A stretch of DNA of 64,000 nucleotides from Phragmites australis (Eukaryota; Streptophyta; Magnoliopsida; Poales; Poaceae), in NCBI RefSeq assembly GCF_958298935.1, contig NC_084921.1:50765001-50829000 (forward strand), given 5' to 3'. Under the pieces are notes generated by a model that saw only the letters and a list, made by a program, of their open reading frames with translations, was not told where the DNA came from and searched no databases. This document shows, piece after piece, positions 44,959 through 56,812 of this stretch. The position numbers were made by a program, and so were the translations under genes. How positions within the stretch are numbered: position 1 is the stretch's first letter; every line of letters starts with the position of its first letter.

Positions 44959-45852
44959 TATTTGCTTAGTCAGAGTAAGTAGATTGTATAATAGTAATTA
45001 GCGTGAATTTGATTAGTCAGTGTAATTAGAATATTTAGTTAGTTTAATAATGTGATGGCTTAGTGGTGGCACTTTGTGCTAGTGGTGGCGTAGGGTGGAG
45101 GCCTAATGTATGCATGCTCTCCATAGGTATAAATAGGGCGTCGATACAATAAGAAGAAAGAGAGAGAAAGAAAGGAAAAGGAAAGGGTAAAAGATAAAAA
45201 ATATAAATTTCAAAAAGATTAAAAAAACTTATCAAACTGAATTTTTTTTAATTAATAGTGGTATGCACCTGTTGAATCAGTATTTCAATTCAATCTATTA
45301 AAATAGTGGTGTCCACAAAAACTCCTGCCTTTAATTAAGAAAAGAAGCAGCTATGAAGTTAAATATATCAATGTTTTCAGTGTTTTTTACTCACCGTAAA
45401 CTAATCTCTTTCTCTCTTCACCTCACTCAACATAAAAAATTTATGAATAGGTTAATAGTGCATTGTCAAATGTGAGCGCTGAAATTTTGCTATGAACTAT
45501 AGGCATAGTAGTATTCACCGTAAAAAGTAGATGATCACTCAGGTTGAGAGCGGCATCCTGATGCTTCTGACTTCTAGAAGAGTAAATGTAGTGTAAAGAA
45601 ACATAGCAAAACTAGCTACCAAAATAGTTTTGAAGTCAATTTATAATGAGATTAAATGTTTGGTCAATATAAACTTCATGTTAGTTTAATTAATATTTTA
45701 ATTCAATATTAATTAATAATTATTTAATTTGAATTTAATATTGATGATTTAATTAGTATTGTTAATTACTTAAATATTTAGCATTGTTAAGTGTAGTACT
45801 ATTTAATTTGCATTATAATTCATTTATTATTTATCGAGGAGCGTAATTAGTT

Positions 45853-48800
45853 GTGTGTTGTATATATATCTATGTTATTATTTTATTAGATGTACCTTTA
45901 TTTAGCAGAAATAGTATGACTTTCCATATTTATTACGGAGAACGCATCGCAGTTTTACACGAGAGACTCGTAATAATTCAAAACTATCAGCACAAAGAGA
46001 ATTCCGTTGAGGTACCTAATGACTTGGATGACCTAAAATCACATGCTATGAGCCTTTTGCGTGTGAACCAACAATCCCATATTGTCGTCTTCGAGGGTGT
46101 GCAGCCATGGCTTGTTCCAAACAGCACGGTCGTTGTCCATACGTTGTTTGAGATGAGAAAGAACAATGCATGGGCTTTGTACTCATGCAAGGTATTGGAG
46201 GAGAACTTTAATATGGGGACATACGTAAATATAGTGCCACGACTGGTGCAAGGTGATGCAGTGACTACCGTGGAAGATTTATGCCAACAAGTGATGCATG
46301 ACGAGGATGGAGGACATGTCGGGGATGGGTAGTTCCGGTAGAGAGGGAGCTAGAGTGGACCATTCTGAGGTAGATGCAAGATGCATGGATGATGAAGCTG
46401 GTGGTAGTGGGGATGAAGAAGCTGCTGACAATGATGACCCGGTACCTGCGATCTAGAACTTTCATGGGCTGCTGGATTGTGTCGTCGTTGAGTATAACAC
46501 CTTATCTAACTTAGGATACTAAAATAGCGACATCCAGGTCAGGCAATAGTTTCATAATAGGGGGATGTCATCTACTTTATTAGCAATTATTCTGTAATGA
46601 CAAGAAGGTATCATAAGTGTGCCTGGTCTAACCCTACGAAGTACGAGGTCAGATGTATAAAGCACTCGAATTGTCCTTACTTCGTACGAGCATATATGCC
46701 AAAATATAGGAACTATTTTGTAATCAGTAGACACACCCCACATACTTGCAGCAAAGAGGATATTCGGAATGTGAGCCACACCATTGATGCGAGGTTCATA
46801 GCCTAACTGCTCATCACTCTTGTTGGCACGGATATTTGTTTGTCGCAAAATCCATTGTGAAGGAGTTACAGACTAAGACAAGTATGCTGATCAATTACCA
46901 CATTGCATAGCGAGCAAAGCAGAAGGCTTTGAAGATGTTATTTAGAAGATTTGAGGAGTCTTACAACTATGATTCGAGTCTACTGCAGAAGATTGCCATG
47001 ATAAATCCAGGGACTCAGTGAACCATGACGGATGAGCCGGTCAAGCTAGAGGATGGGTGATACAATACCTCTGATTAATACCTCATTAGGTTATTCTGGT
47101 CCTTTGGACAATGCATCGAAGCTTTCAGACATTGCAGGCCGGTTGCATGTGTGGATGTCACATTTCTGAGCAACAAGTATCATGATACCCTTATGACAGT
47201 GATGTGGATGCAAATAATCAGATCATTTCTCTCGCCTTTGCAATAGTTGAGAGTGAGAACAATGATAGATAGCTGTGGTTCCTCACTTTGGTGAGGACAT
47301 GTGTCGTAGAAAATAGGGAACGAGTTTACATTATCTCATACAGTAACAAGGGCTTTCTACATGTGTTGGATGTGCTGCATGATAGCACAAACAACTCCAT
47401 TGCATGGCTTGATGTGGAGAGAATATGATGTATGTGATACTTGGGAGTGAACCTGTACATAAGATACCACAACAAGTCTCTTGTAAAGAGATTCAAAGGG
47501 TTGTGTCTGCAGAACGAGTAGATGAAATTCAACGAGATATAGAGAGAGTTGAATGAGATCACTCGCAAGATGATGGCGGATTAACAAGCACAAGAGGACC
47601 ATCTACGATCGCAAATGGTTGGAGGATAAACTATCGTTGGCCGTTCACGTGTTACATTTAACCAGTAGATAGCGAGGAAGCCAGCGGAACGTTGGGCTCT
47701 AATCCAAAACACTCTGTTCCAACATATAACCATTGTGGACCTTAGGGTCCTGTTGCACAAGCAGCGTCAAATGTATCTCACAGTATGTGAACTGGCCGGC
47801 CATCCTTCTATTCTATGTTTTTCTAGTAGAAAAAGAACAATAGTAATGTTGCTGATCAGAATACATCTCACATTCATGTTCGTAATCTCCTAGTGTTCAC
47901 CATACTTATCTTTTTTCTATTGATTCGAAAGCTACTCTTTTGCGTTAGGCGTTTCTGGAAGACGCACAGTTGATCAACAAAGGCGTCACAAACTTTTTGG
48001 TGATGTATATGCTCTTCGGTGGGGGTGTCATGCCTGGTTCGTGCAGAAGATGACGACAGTTAGCGAACGTAAGGGGTACAGTGGTGCCCTCAACAACTCA
48101 TCCAGAACATGATGAGGACGATGCGGATGATGATTTCATGCCCCAAATGCCTTGACGTTCCAACAACAATACAGGAGAAGGTTCAACTATCACTGCAAGA
48201 GGACGTTCACGCATCATATCAAGATGGCGTACAACCGAAAAGGGAAAAGGACCTGCTACTACCTTGATAGCTCAAGATGAAGATGACGATGACGATTTCA
48301 TGCCACAACAACCCCTCCCTCCAAGGCCTCCATCTCTAGAGGACATTGTTGACCCTGAAAATGATGGTGAATTTGCTGGTACCCGTCCTTACAACTTCTC
48401 ATTACCACATCAGAGACGATAACTATTTAACCTTGATAGCATTGACTGGTACAGCTGGTATTCTTCCGTTAATTTACGTCGATACTTTCCTTCGTCATCT
48501 TAAGATGATCTATGTATTCAACATCTATGCACTATAAACTGTGCAAATGACAAGCGGGACTATTTATTTTGTTTACGAACTATTCGTAAACTATCAATGT
48601 GATAGTAAGTTTATTATATTAACGTACTATCAAGCACAATTTTTTCCAGCATATGAAAGGTATTTGTGAACTTAGACTTTAGACATGTCAATGTATCACC
48701 AGCACCTCAGGACATAATTGCAACTCTAAAATCAACAATATGATTCTATGAAGTGTTCAACCTTGGGCTGTTCTTGCTTTAGAATGAATGCTTAAAGCAG

Positions 48801-49720
48801 GCTTCAACTTCGAATGAAGATCAAAGGGATAGATGCTACTTTTACACACTCAAAATCAACAACTTTCACAAGGAATGCTTTCATAGGATTCTATGCTCCC
48901 ATAAAGAAGCAACAATAACTCATTGCTGAATTTTTACTGAATGAAATTACCACACCAAGTAACAGTTTTCATAAAGAATCTCCACCAAACATAAATGTCA
49001 CAACTTTTCTAGCTTTCATAGGGAATTCTATGCTCCAACCCCCAGCCAAGCCATTACACTCAGTCCATGCACCAGCCCCTAGCCACCATAAATAATCCCA
49101 CCCTCATCCATGTATAGACTACTCCTTCCTCAGCTCTCTCAACTGTAATGTCTTCTTCAACTTCACCAAGCCCACCTAAGAAATATTTGAGAATTTTTAT
49201 CCCAACGGGGGTCGAACCACCGATGTGCTTATGTGGCCACCCTTGTAGGCTTCTTGAGTCCCAGGACATTTCCACATATGGCATATCCTTCTTCACGTGT
49301 GGCAACTACCAGTACGATAAGCCTCGACATGGATTGTACGAGTACTCACCGGTATAGCAACATATATCACTAATATGGTACTTTTCGTACGATTGTATAC
49401 ACTGTCTTATTAATCTATCCTCTTATTTCATTTGGTTCAGTCTCCTCCACCTATCTATGACTTCATAAAATAGCTAGACATGAAGCAAAATGCGCACCAG
49501 AAGAAGCGATGGGTCGACATAAGCATACAGTGGATGAGGGAAGCGTACTAACGTCGAGAGTATGAGCAACAGCAGGAGAAACCATGACTCAAGTGTCAGG
49601 AGGAGCATATGAGGAAGGCAGCCAAGGAGCACGTCGCGGCTGAGGCACGTGAAGCAGAGAGGGAAAGGAAGTTGGAGATGGTCCGTCTCCCTAAAGCAGA
49701 GGACTCTGATGCCCTGTGAA
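45853..49720 (+). pseudogene. MULE transposase with GRF zinc finger, degenerate
   Basis: Pieces appear in the order known for plant MULE proteins. 45853-46332 is an N-terminal region ending in an acidic stretch. 46597-46803 is the MuDR-type DNA-binding domain, with VRCIKHSNCPYFVRAYMP and HTPHTCS. 47130-47600 is the MULE transposase domain, with RHCRPVACVDVTFL (the first catalytic Asp is kept, but the next Gly is Val), SLAFAIVESENND and VNLYIRYHNKSLVKRFKGL. About 48100-48420 is an acidic linker with FMPQ repeated. 49148-49357 is a GRF zinc finger (CLCGHPCRL...FFTCGNYQY). 49440-49735 is a charged coiled coil ending KYPRCTQ. A frameshift near 47215 and stops at 46804, about 47278 and elsewhere make it non-functional. 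Confidence 0.75.
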
Positions 49721-50370
49721 AGGACAAATATCCTAGGTGCACTCAGTAGAGAGTATCTATTATAACTCGGTCTATTTTTATTCCTTAAGACATGCATGGT
49801 TTAACCACGCTATCAAGTTAGTCTTTAGACGTACCGTACATGCCAACATTTGTTGTCATCATTTCTTTATGGTTGAGGTCCATTCACGTAGCGACGAAAA
49901 GCCTCATATCACATGTAACATTTATCAGCGTATGTAACGTCTATACCGGGTTATATAATAATCGTACTTTACAACTATTATTGTTTGATAAATTGGATTT
50001 TGTATCATCCCGATGTTACTTCATTAAAAAGTTACCTATACAAATACATTAAATAAATAATAAAATATTGACAAAATTACGTTGAAATAAATTTGCACAC
50101 ACTCACTCATCCAGTTCCTTTCTTTATTTATTCGTTCGTGCCCTGATAAACTTAATTGTGCTAAAAACTAGCCCGCTCGTATTTTATAGCGAAACGTAGC
50201 AGCGTGTGGGTTAAAAAAGCGACAAAAGTGAAATAACGCAACACGACGTGACTGGACGCACCGAAAGCAGTGACACGACACGATGTGAGTAGGGTCGACC
50301 TGAGGTGCCGAATACACGGAGTTTTTAGCACCTGAGATACCGAATATAGTGAACAATATAGTATTCGACA

Positions 50371-51686
50371 CCTTATGTGCTAAATACATGAGTTTTCGGT
50401 ACCTCATGTACCAGTGTGTTTATGATGTTGAATACATATATTAAATTTATAAATATATCGATATGTTATATATTTTAATAAATATGATAATATTTATTGC
50501 CTATTTTTGGATTTTTTAAAAAAAAACACGGATACCCCAGGCGTTGAGGGGCACGGCCATCGATTGGCACCGTTGAACGGCAGCGATCCTCGGGATCCGG
50601 TGCGGCCAAGCTGGTGCCCGGGACCAAACTGCGACCAGGCGTCCAGGCCGCCTGCGAGCGGTAGTCAGGACTGGACTCAGCGAGCGAAATACCCGGGCTG
50701 CATTCAAGTCCGCTGTTCACCCAGCCAGTCCCTGCTGCATCCGCTGCGACCACAGACTTTGCACCCGTTCGATCTGATCTGGTCATGCTACAGGTCTACA
50801 GCGCATACGGCGATGGTCCCCTGCCGTCCCGGGCCCGCTCCCCGCTGCGGCGCTGCCGAGCACCGAGACGTGAGACGTGGGGCTCGGGCTGGTCGTACCA
50901 TGCGGCTCACGGACGCGCGAGCCGGGAGGCGAAGCGTCCTGTCCTTTGTTTATTATCCCCGACGTGATCGGTCGGGTACCTGTTGTCGCGCGCGGTAAAG
51001 AGAAGGGTAGATGCGTGTAATTTTGAGCGGTGGGTTTATGATTCGACTTAATTTCGTTTCCCGTCTCGAGACAAATTTTGAAAAATGTAGAAGTCTAGTA
51101 TTTTTTTCTTATTATTGTTTTGTTTTTTTTAATTTCTTCAGACAGATGTTGAACGTAACAAGATAAAGCTAATGCAAGCGACATGGGGATAATCGGATCG
51201 GTTAAGGGAATATAACTTATTTTTTATGTTATTTTTTTATCTTATCTTAAAAAGTTTTCGGAGTCGGAGTTAGATACGAACCGCGTTGGATAATTATTTC
51301 TTTATTTTGTATTTTATTCTATTTTTTCGGAGTCAGAGTCAAAGCAAGTATTATGTTAAGTTTTCGTTTAGTCGGAAAGATGATTTTTTTTTATATTATT
51401 TGTATTTCCACAGATCACATTAAATAATATAGAGGTGCAATCAAAGTGAGCACAGAGTAATTAATGAAATATAAAAATAAGAGTTTTCAGTATTATCTGT
51501 TGGATATGTGGCCATCTACTTATATATTATCATGTTTTTAAGCGAAATCATAATAAGTTTTCTCATAATACCTAACATTCATATACTTTGGGTGTATATT
51601 GGCCATCTTGTATTAGGGATGGCAATCGAGTGTGGTGGGTACGGGTAGTGCTCTCCTATACCCGTACTCGTCAGATTTTAGCATGT
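50371..51686. other. GC-rich block and AT-rich flank, no recognised gene
   Basis: 50530-51000 is strongly GC-rich with a 163-codon plus frame and overlapping minus frames. None resembles a known family. 51000-51640 is AT-rich. Near 51640 begins a repeat with 'gggtacgggta' and 'tacccgtactcg' words that is interrupted by the LTR at 51687 and seems to resume at 52380. Confidence 0.35.
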
Positions 51687-52377
51687 TGTCGGTGTATTAG
51701 ATAGGGATGCCTCACGTGGCGGGTATCGTGATGCGAAGTGTCAATGTGCAGCAGGTATTGCCAAGACCACCTTCACACCGCGCGACTAGGGCGAAGCTTG
51801 CGCGACTAGCCCTTTGGTCAAGCAATGATGTCTCGCAACTAGCCATCGCTCTCATTTAATGTTGCCTACTCGAGTGTTTTTCTTTCCCACATAATTATTT
51901 TCGGTGTGGCATGGTCATGGGGCGGTATGGAATTACAGTGACCCGTCTCATAGCATTAATGTCACAGGTTAGTTTGATGAGTGAGCGTGACGCCATTCAA
52001 TGATAGTACAGGATGCGCAGAATAACCAGAGCAGAGCAGACATGCCTATCCAACGTCATGATATAGTAGGGCTACTTGGCTTCGTCATAGACAGGTATGC
52101 CGCAGGGTTTGGTACGGTCCGGTTGTTTATGCATCTTTCCCCCTGATATATAAAAAGGTCGAGATCATGTTTGTAAAAAAAGGAGACATTCTGTAATAAG
52201 TTCATCCAGTTCATAAGATAATACATAGAATATAGGGCTATTATCCCATGGGGGACCTGAACCTAGATAAACCTCAATGTTCTTGAGTCCAGGTTGATAC
52301 ACGCATATAGAAAATATGGATCAACGCATACATCATCCGATATACCCCAGATTATTATCAGTGATCATCCCCCGATA
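51687..52377 (+). repeat. Probable solo LTR (family B, copy 2), 691 bp
   Basis: The segment starts TGTCGGTGTATTAG and ends CCCCGATA, close to the expected CCGACA. It has a TATA-like 'tatataaaa' at about 52148 and a 3' part ('gacctgaacctagataaacc', 'gttcttgagtcc') related to the LTR at 36603-37390. The flanks CATGT and CACGC agree at three of five positions. The surrounding 'tacccgtactcg' repeat continues on both sides, which supports insertion. Confidence 0.6.
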
Positions 52378-53639
52378 CACGCCCACGGGTATACTCGTGA
52401 AAGTCTACGGGTGAAGAGTGGGGAACAAACCTATCATTTGTGGGTATACCCGTTTACCCGCCACGACAGTGAAATCATTTTGTAGGCGAGGAGAGTGTGG
52501 CGATGCTCAACGGAGGTAGAGAGAAGGAGAGGTGAGTCAACGAGGAGAGGGCGCTGGGGCTCTCGAGCGGAAGGGCGGCATATGGGGGAGGGGCAATAGA
52601 TGGAAGATGTGCGACGGGGCTCTCTGGCGAATGATGGAGGAGGAGTGGTGGTGGGCCTCTCAAGCGGCAGACAAGCGAAGGGATGGTGGATGGCAGGGCT
52701 CTCAAGCAGCGCGACAATGGGGCTCTTGGGGCGGAGGGGCGATGGGGCTCTTTGGTGAAGGTGCGGAAGATGTAGTAGGGGTGGTGACGGGCCTCTCGGG
52801 CAGCAGATGAGCAGAGGGGTGGCAGACAACAGGGATCTCAGGTGGCGTGGCAGCGGACGGCAGGGCTATGGAGGAGGATGGGCACCGGGTGGATGGGCAG
52901 CGAGGCACTAGGGCCTAGATGTTGGACCCTAAACCCAAAATCACCTATGCCTTCTGTATCAATCCCAGGATCAAGTAGTTGATACACACAATATAACACT
53001 TGTAATATCATAATCAAACTTCGTACATAAATATTAAGGTTCAAAGTACAAAAGGTTCACAAACCATACAATATATTACAAACTCGATCGAACGATCAAC
53101 AAAACACAGCGGAAAGCAAGGATCCATAACCACAAGCAGTTAGGGTGCGAACATGACTTCTACTACTCTTCATCCTTGCCTGTACCTCCGACGAAGTCGG
53201 CATCGACTTCCTCATCTGAATGACAGCAAGAGTGAATACGGATGGTACTTAGCAAGCCCTATACTACTTCAAAATGTTGATAGATGCAAAAAGAGATAAT
53301 TTAAGGATAAGACTTCATGGTTTATAGTTAGCGTAAAACAGTTTTATGCAGGTATTCTATTGTATTATCTACTATTGACCTTAAACAATTTGAATAGTTC
53401 AAAAATAAGGTAACAAGCTATATCTGGGGTTTTCGGTCCTGGGAGGGGTTACACCTTGCTCTGCAGTCCCTATCATCATATCTGTTGTACCTTTAGTACC
53501 ACACAGCTCGGATTGAGCCAGCAACTTCATCACACAGATATCTAGTCCACACACTCACTAATCAAGACACACGCACCCAAAATCTGGTCAAAATGGTTAC
53601 TATTGTTGTATACCCATGACCGTAACACAGTTATTCGAA
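52378..53639. other. Repeat-derived sequence without a recognised gene
   Basis: 52480-52910 is GC-rich with recurring 'ggggctctcg' and 'gggctcttgg' words, an irregular minisatellite-like stretch; open frames there on both strands are low-complexity. From about 52918 the sequence starts 'tgttggaccctaaacccaaa' and may be part of a long LTR, but its end was not found. Confidence 0.35.
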
Positions 53640-54600
53640 TAGGTTTACATGAACAATAACCTAGTGGGCCCCACATGAATAGTACTCAGTTGGGCTAAAA
53701 TAGGCTCGGATTGGCCCACTCAAGTCGAACCGACTGGTTAGCGGGATGTTGAGCTGGGCAAGCCCACTAGGGTACGACCTTTGGGTGGCTGGGTCGGCCT
53801 AGCAGGCTAGTGGTGTGCGGGCCGAGCGAGGCTAGCTCGGTTGGGCTGCACGGCGCATGAGCGGCCTAGCCACGTGAGCGCGCGTGTGGGGGCACTTTCC
53901 TTCTCTAAAGTTTTCTTCAAGTTCTTAGTTGTAGTCAGGATCCTACTCCCTCCTGACGCTTCCCGCGCAGCACTCGCAGAATTCTGATGGTTCTGCAATT
54001 GTAACTGTGATCATCAACGGGCTATACTAGGAAAGAATTAAATAACACCAAATGGAAAGTCGAATGAGTCCTAATATATATCATACTATGATGGATAGAT
54101 AGATCTCAAATTTAGATGAATTTCGGTGAAAGAATCACCAGAATCGGAGCTAGAACGGAGAAGTTATGGTTCGTGGAAGATTTAATCTAAACTTAAATTG
54201 AAAAATTATGAAATTACACTATTCATTAGTGGGACTCACGGGTAGGAACCATTGAACATTAACTGGGGCCTACATGAACAATAACTTGGTGGGGCCCACA
54301 TGAACACTACTCGGTTGGGTTGAAATGGGCTCAAATTAGGCCTGGACTCGGCTTGGCTGGGCCAGGCCAGGCTTTGGCTATACGGTACTGGGCTATAGTG
54401 TACTTGGTCCACTCGGATTGGGCCAACTGATTAGCAGGCTGTGGAGCTGGCCAGGCCCATTGGGCGCGACCTCTGGGTGGCTAAGCCGGCCTGGCAGGCC
54501 AGTGATGTGCAGGCTGGGTGCGGCTTGCTCGGCTAGGCTGCGTGATGGGCGAGGAGCCTAGTCACACGAGCGTGCACGCATGGGGGCACGAAGTGGAGCG
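53640..54600. repeat. Diverged direct duplication in LTR-like DNA
   Basis: Segments 53648-53895 and about 54278-54590 align in the same orientation. Shared phrases in order are 'catgaacaataac', 'gtggg(g)cccacatgaa', 'ctcggattgggcca' or close to it, 'gcccactagggt/gcccattgggcg', 'acctttgggtggct/acctctgggtggct' and 'gtgggggcac/tgggggcacg'. The second has extra 'ggctgggccaggccagg' material. The surrounding sequence up to about 55640 reads like non-coding retrotransposon DNA. Confidence 0.7.
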
Positions 54601-56150
54601 GTGAAGGGGTGGGGAAACAGCCAGCGGTGAGCAATTGCGGTGGAGCCGCACGAGTGAGCTTGCCAAAGTAGTGCTCCCGCCAGAGTTCCACAACGGGAAG
54701 CTCACACCGGTGACCTAGGAACTATGGGGAACTCAGCTAGAGACTCATCGACAGCGGGCTAGGACTGAAGCGGTACCAGACGGCGGCCTAAATAGACAAC
54801 GGTGGTGCGAGAAATTTGGGCAGCGCCTCCCCCGCACCGGCATGGACAACCTGCACGGAAAATTGGGGCCTAGAGCTCTCTGGACTACATGGTACAATAG
54901 TCGGACCACACATAAAGGCATATCCACACCGACGACGAGCTATTGCACGACGGCAGAGCAAGAACCATGGCTGCACGTGGCTACGTGTGAGAAGAAAGCA
55001 AGGGGACGACTACTTGCTAACTAGGAGGGTTCGTGAGGGGGCTGGGATGTTCACCACGCTCGGTAATGGTGAGAAGTTGTATGGTGGCCGATGGAGCAAC
55101 GGTGTAGTAGCGGCGGAGTGGCTCGGCATCCGACACAGGCGGCCTCCCGTCAGGCTTCTGGTCTATAGAGAGCAGCACAGGGACAACGACAACTTCCTGG
55201 TGTTCCTTGGCAGCACGCGGGTGGCTGATCAGCGATGACGACCTAGGCATGGGAGAAGGAAAGGGGGAGAGAAGCTGTGCTGGCTGGGCCACGTGAAGAG
55301 AGAGACAGAGAGATTGGGCCCGGGAGGGAAAATGAAAAAGGAAAGGGGTTTGGGTTGAAATTAAAATTAAGGTATTTGAATAAAGTTTTGAAATTGGGTT
55401 TGGGTTTGATATAAATTCAAATGGATACATCTGAATTGTGATTTGGATCTGGATTTTGAGACTTTAAAGATGATTTAAACAAAAATATTTGAATTCAATT
55501 TGGATTTAAGTTGAATAGAATCGTAGAATATATTTGAAATTGAGAAACATTCAATTCTAAATCTCCACTCAAAGAACCACAAAATCAATAAACCAAAGAC
55601 ATTCAAAGAACCCTCTGCTTCTTCGAAACACTAGACTTCATAGCGCGCGGGATGTACTTTGATGAACGGGCTAAATCGATCTCTAGGATAGATATGAAGA
55701 ACATCATGCTGGTGGTCTCTATGATACTGTCCTACATCTTCACCGCCCTGCAGCTATAGCGCCTGAACCACCTGGTTCAAAATCGTGGATCCGCCACTGA
55801 CTCCTATAGTCATCATATTTAAAGCCGTAAAGCTTCCGATATCACTAGCCGTCTCTGCTTGTCGGCTCAATACGTAGTGTCAAGGCTCTGCCATTATTTT
55901 TGTTTAGTACCATGACAAAAACTATGCTTAAGTTAGGTGCTACGACCTACTTAAACCATGCGTACTATAAGTGACGTAAGATCGAAGAGTTCAATCACTG
56001 CCACGGTCTCTAGCCGCACCCTGCACCGCATCAAACCACTACCACCAGTCGCTCAAAATAAAAGACATTACCAAACCACTGGTTCGAACCGAGTAAATAA
56101 ACAAAACGACAGGAATTTTTCAGGCACAAATCGCGATGCACGCGGATTCA
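54601..56150. other. Unassigned sequence; short hydrophobic open frame near 55640-55758
   Basis: To about 55640 the sequence continues the LTR-like region, with 'ttgaaattgggtttgggttt' words. A plus-strand frame ending at about 55758 reads RIDMKNIMLVVSMILSYIF before a stop. It could be the membrane-anchored end of some captured gene, but it is too short to assign. The rest shows nothing. Confidence 0.3.
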
Positions 56151-56809
56151 GGCTCTGTTTGTTTCAGCTGTAGATTGTGAAAAGCAGCTTATAAATTGTG
56201 GATTGTAAGGCCTTGTTTGTTTCAGCTATAGATTGTGAAAAGTAGCTTATAGATTGTGGATTGTAAGAAGCTGAATTGTAAAATCTGGATTGTGAAAAGC
56301 TGGATTGTGGATTGTTACAATCTGGTGGAAAGCAAATTGCTGGATTGTTACAATCTGTGTGTTGGATTGTAACAATCTAGCTTTTCCAACCAGCTGTTTG
56401 TTTCAGCTTTTTGATTGTGATCAAAATCCAGCTTTTACAATACAGCTGTTTGTTTCAGCTTTTGGATTTTGATCACAATCCAGCTTTTATAATCTGAAAT
56501 AAACAGGGCCTAAGAAGCTGGATTGTAAAATCTGGATTGTGAAAAGCTGGATTGTGGATTGTTACAATCTGGTGGAAAGCAGATTGCTGGATTGTTACAA
56601 TCTGTGTGTTGGATTGTAACAATCCAGTTTTTTCAGCCAGCTGTTTGTTTCAGCTTTTAGATTGTGATCAGAATCCAGCTTTTACAATTCAGCTGTTTGT
56701 TTCAGCTTTTGGATTGTGATCAGAATCTAGCTTTTACAATCCAGCTGTTTGTTTCAGCTTTTGGATTTTGATCACAATCCAGCTTTTATAATCTGAAACA
56801 AACAGGACC
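56151..56809. mobile_element. Tourist-like MITE (outer copy), interrupted by a relative
   Basis: The element starts GGCTCTGTTTGTTTCAG and ends CTGAAACAAACAGGACC, an inverted terminus of Tourist/PIF-Harbinger type. TCA flanks both sides (56148-56150 and 56810-56812), the 3-bp duplication typical of that superfamily. The interior consists of repeated 'ctggattgt' and 'cagcttttacaat' words. Without the inner copy and its TAA duplication it is 354 bp. Confidence 0.85.
56209..56510. mobile_element. Tourist-like MITE (inner copy)
   Basis: The element starts GGCCTTGTTTGTTTCAG and ends CTGAAATAAACAGGGCC, 302 bp, with TAA on both sides (56206-56208 and 56511-56513). Its internal sequence closely follows that of the outer copy. 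With it and one TAA removed, the outer copy reads on without a break ('gattgtaagaagctgg'), exactly as the inner copy does at the equivalent place. Confidence 0.88.
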
Positions 56810-56812
56810 TCA

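Larger units (their letters stand above)
43631..50370 (+). mobile_element. Large decayed MULE (Mutator-like), about 6.7 kb
   Basis: Long inverted termini, about 43631-43780 and 50176-50370, share TGTCGAATAC at the outer edge, 'cagtcacgtcgt' and 'ttttgtcg' words in the middle and 'cgctataaaatacgag' at the inner edge. The left one has lost some sequence present on the right. The interior carries MULE transposase remnants on the plus strand. No 9-bp target duplication is visible at the edges as read (ACTTAAATT and CCTTATGTG), so the right terminus may extend further out. Confidence 0.75.

Noticed and set aside
50507..50998. 163-codon open frame in a GC-rich block
   Set aside because: Three frames on both strands are open here, as expected from high GC alone, and none looks like a known protein.
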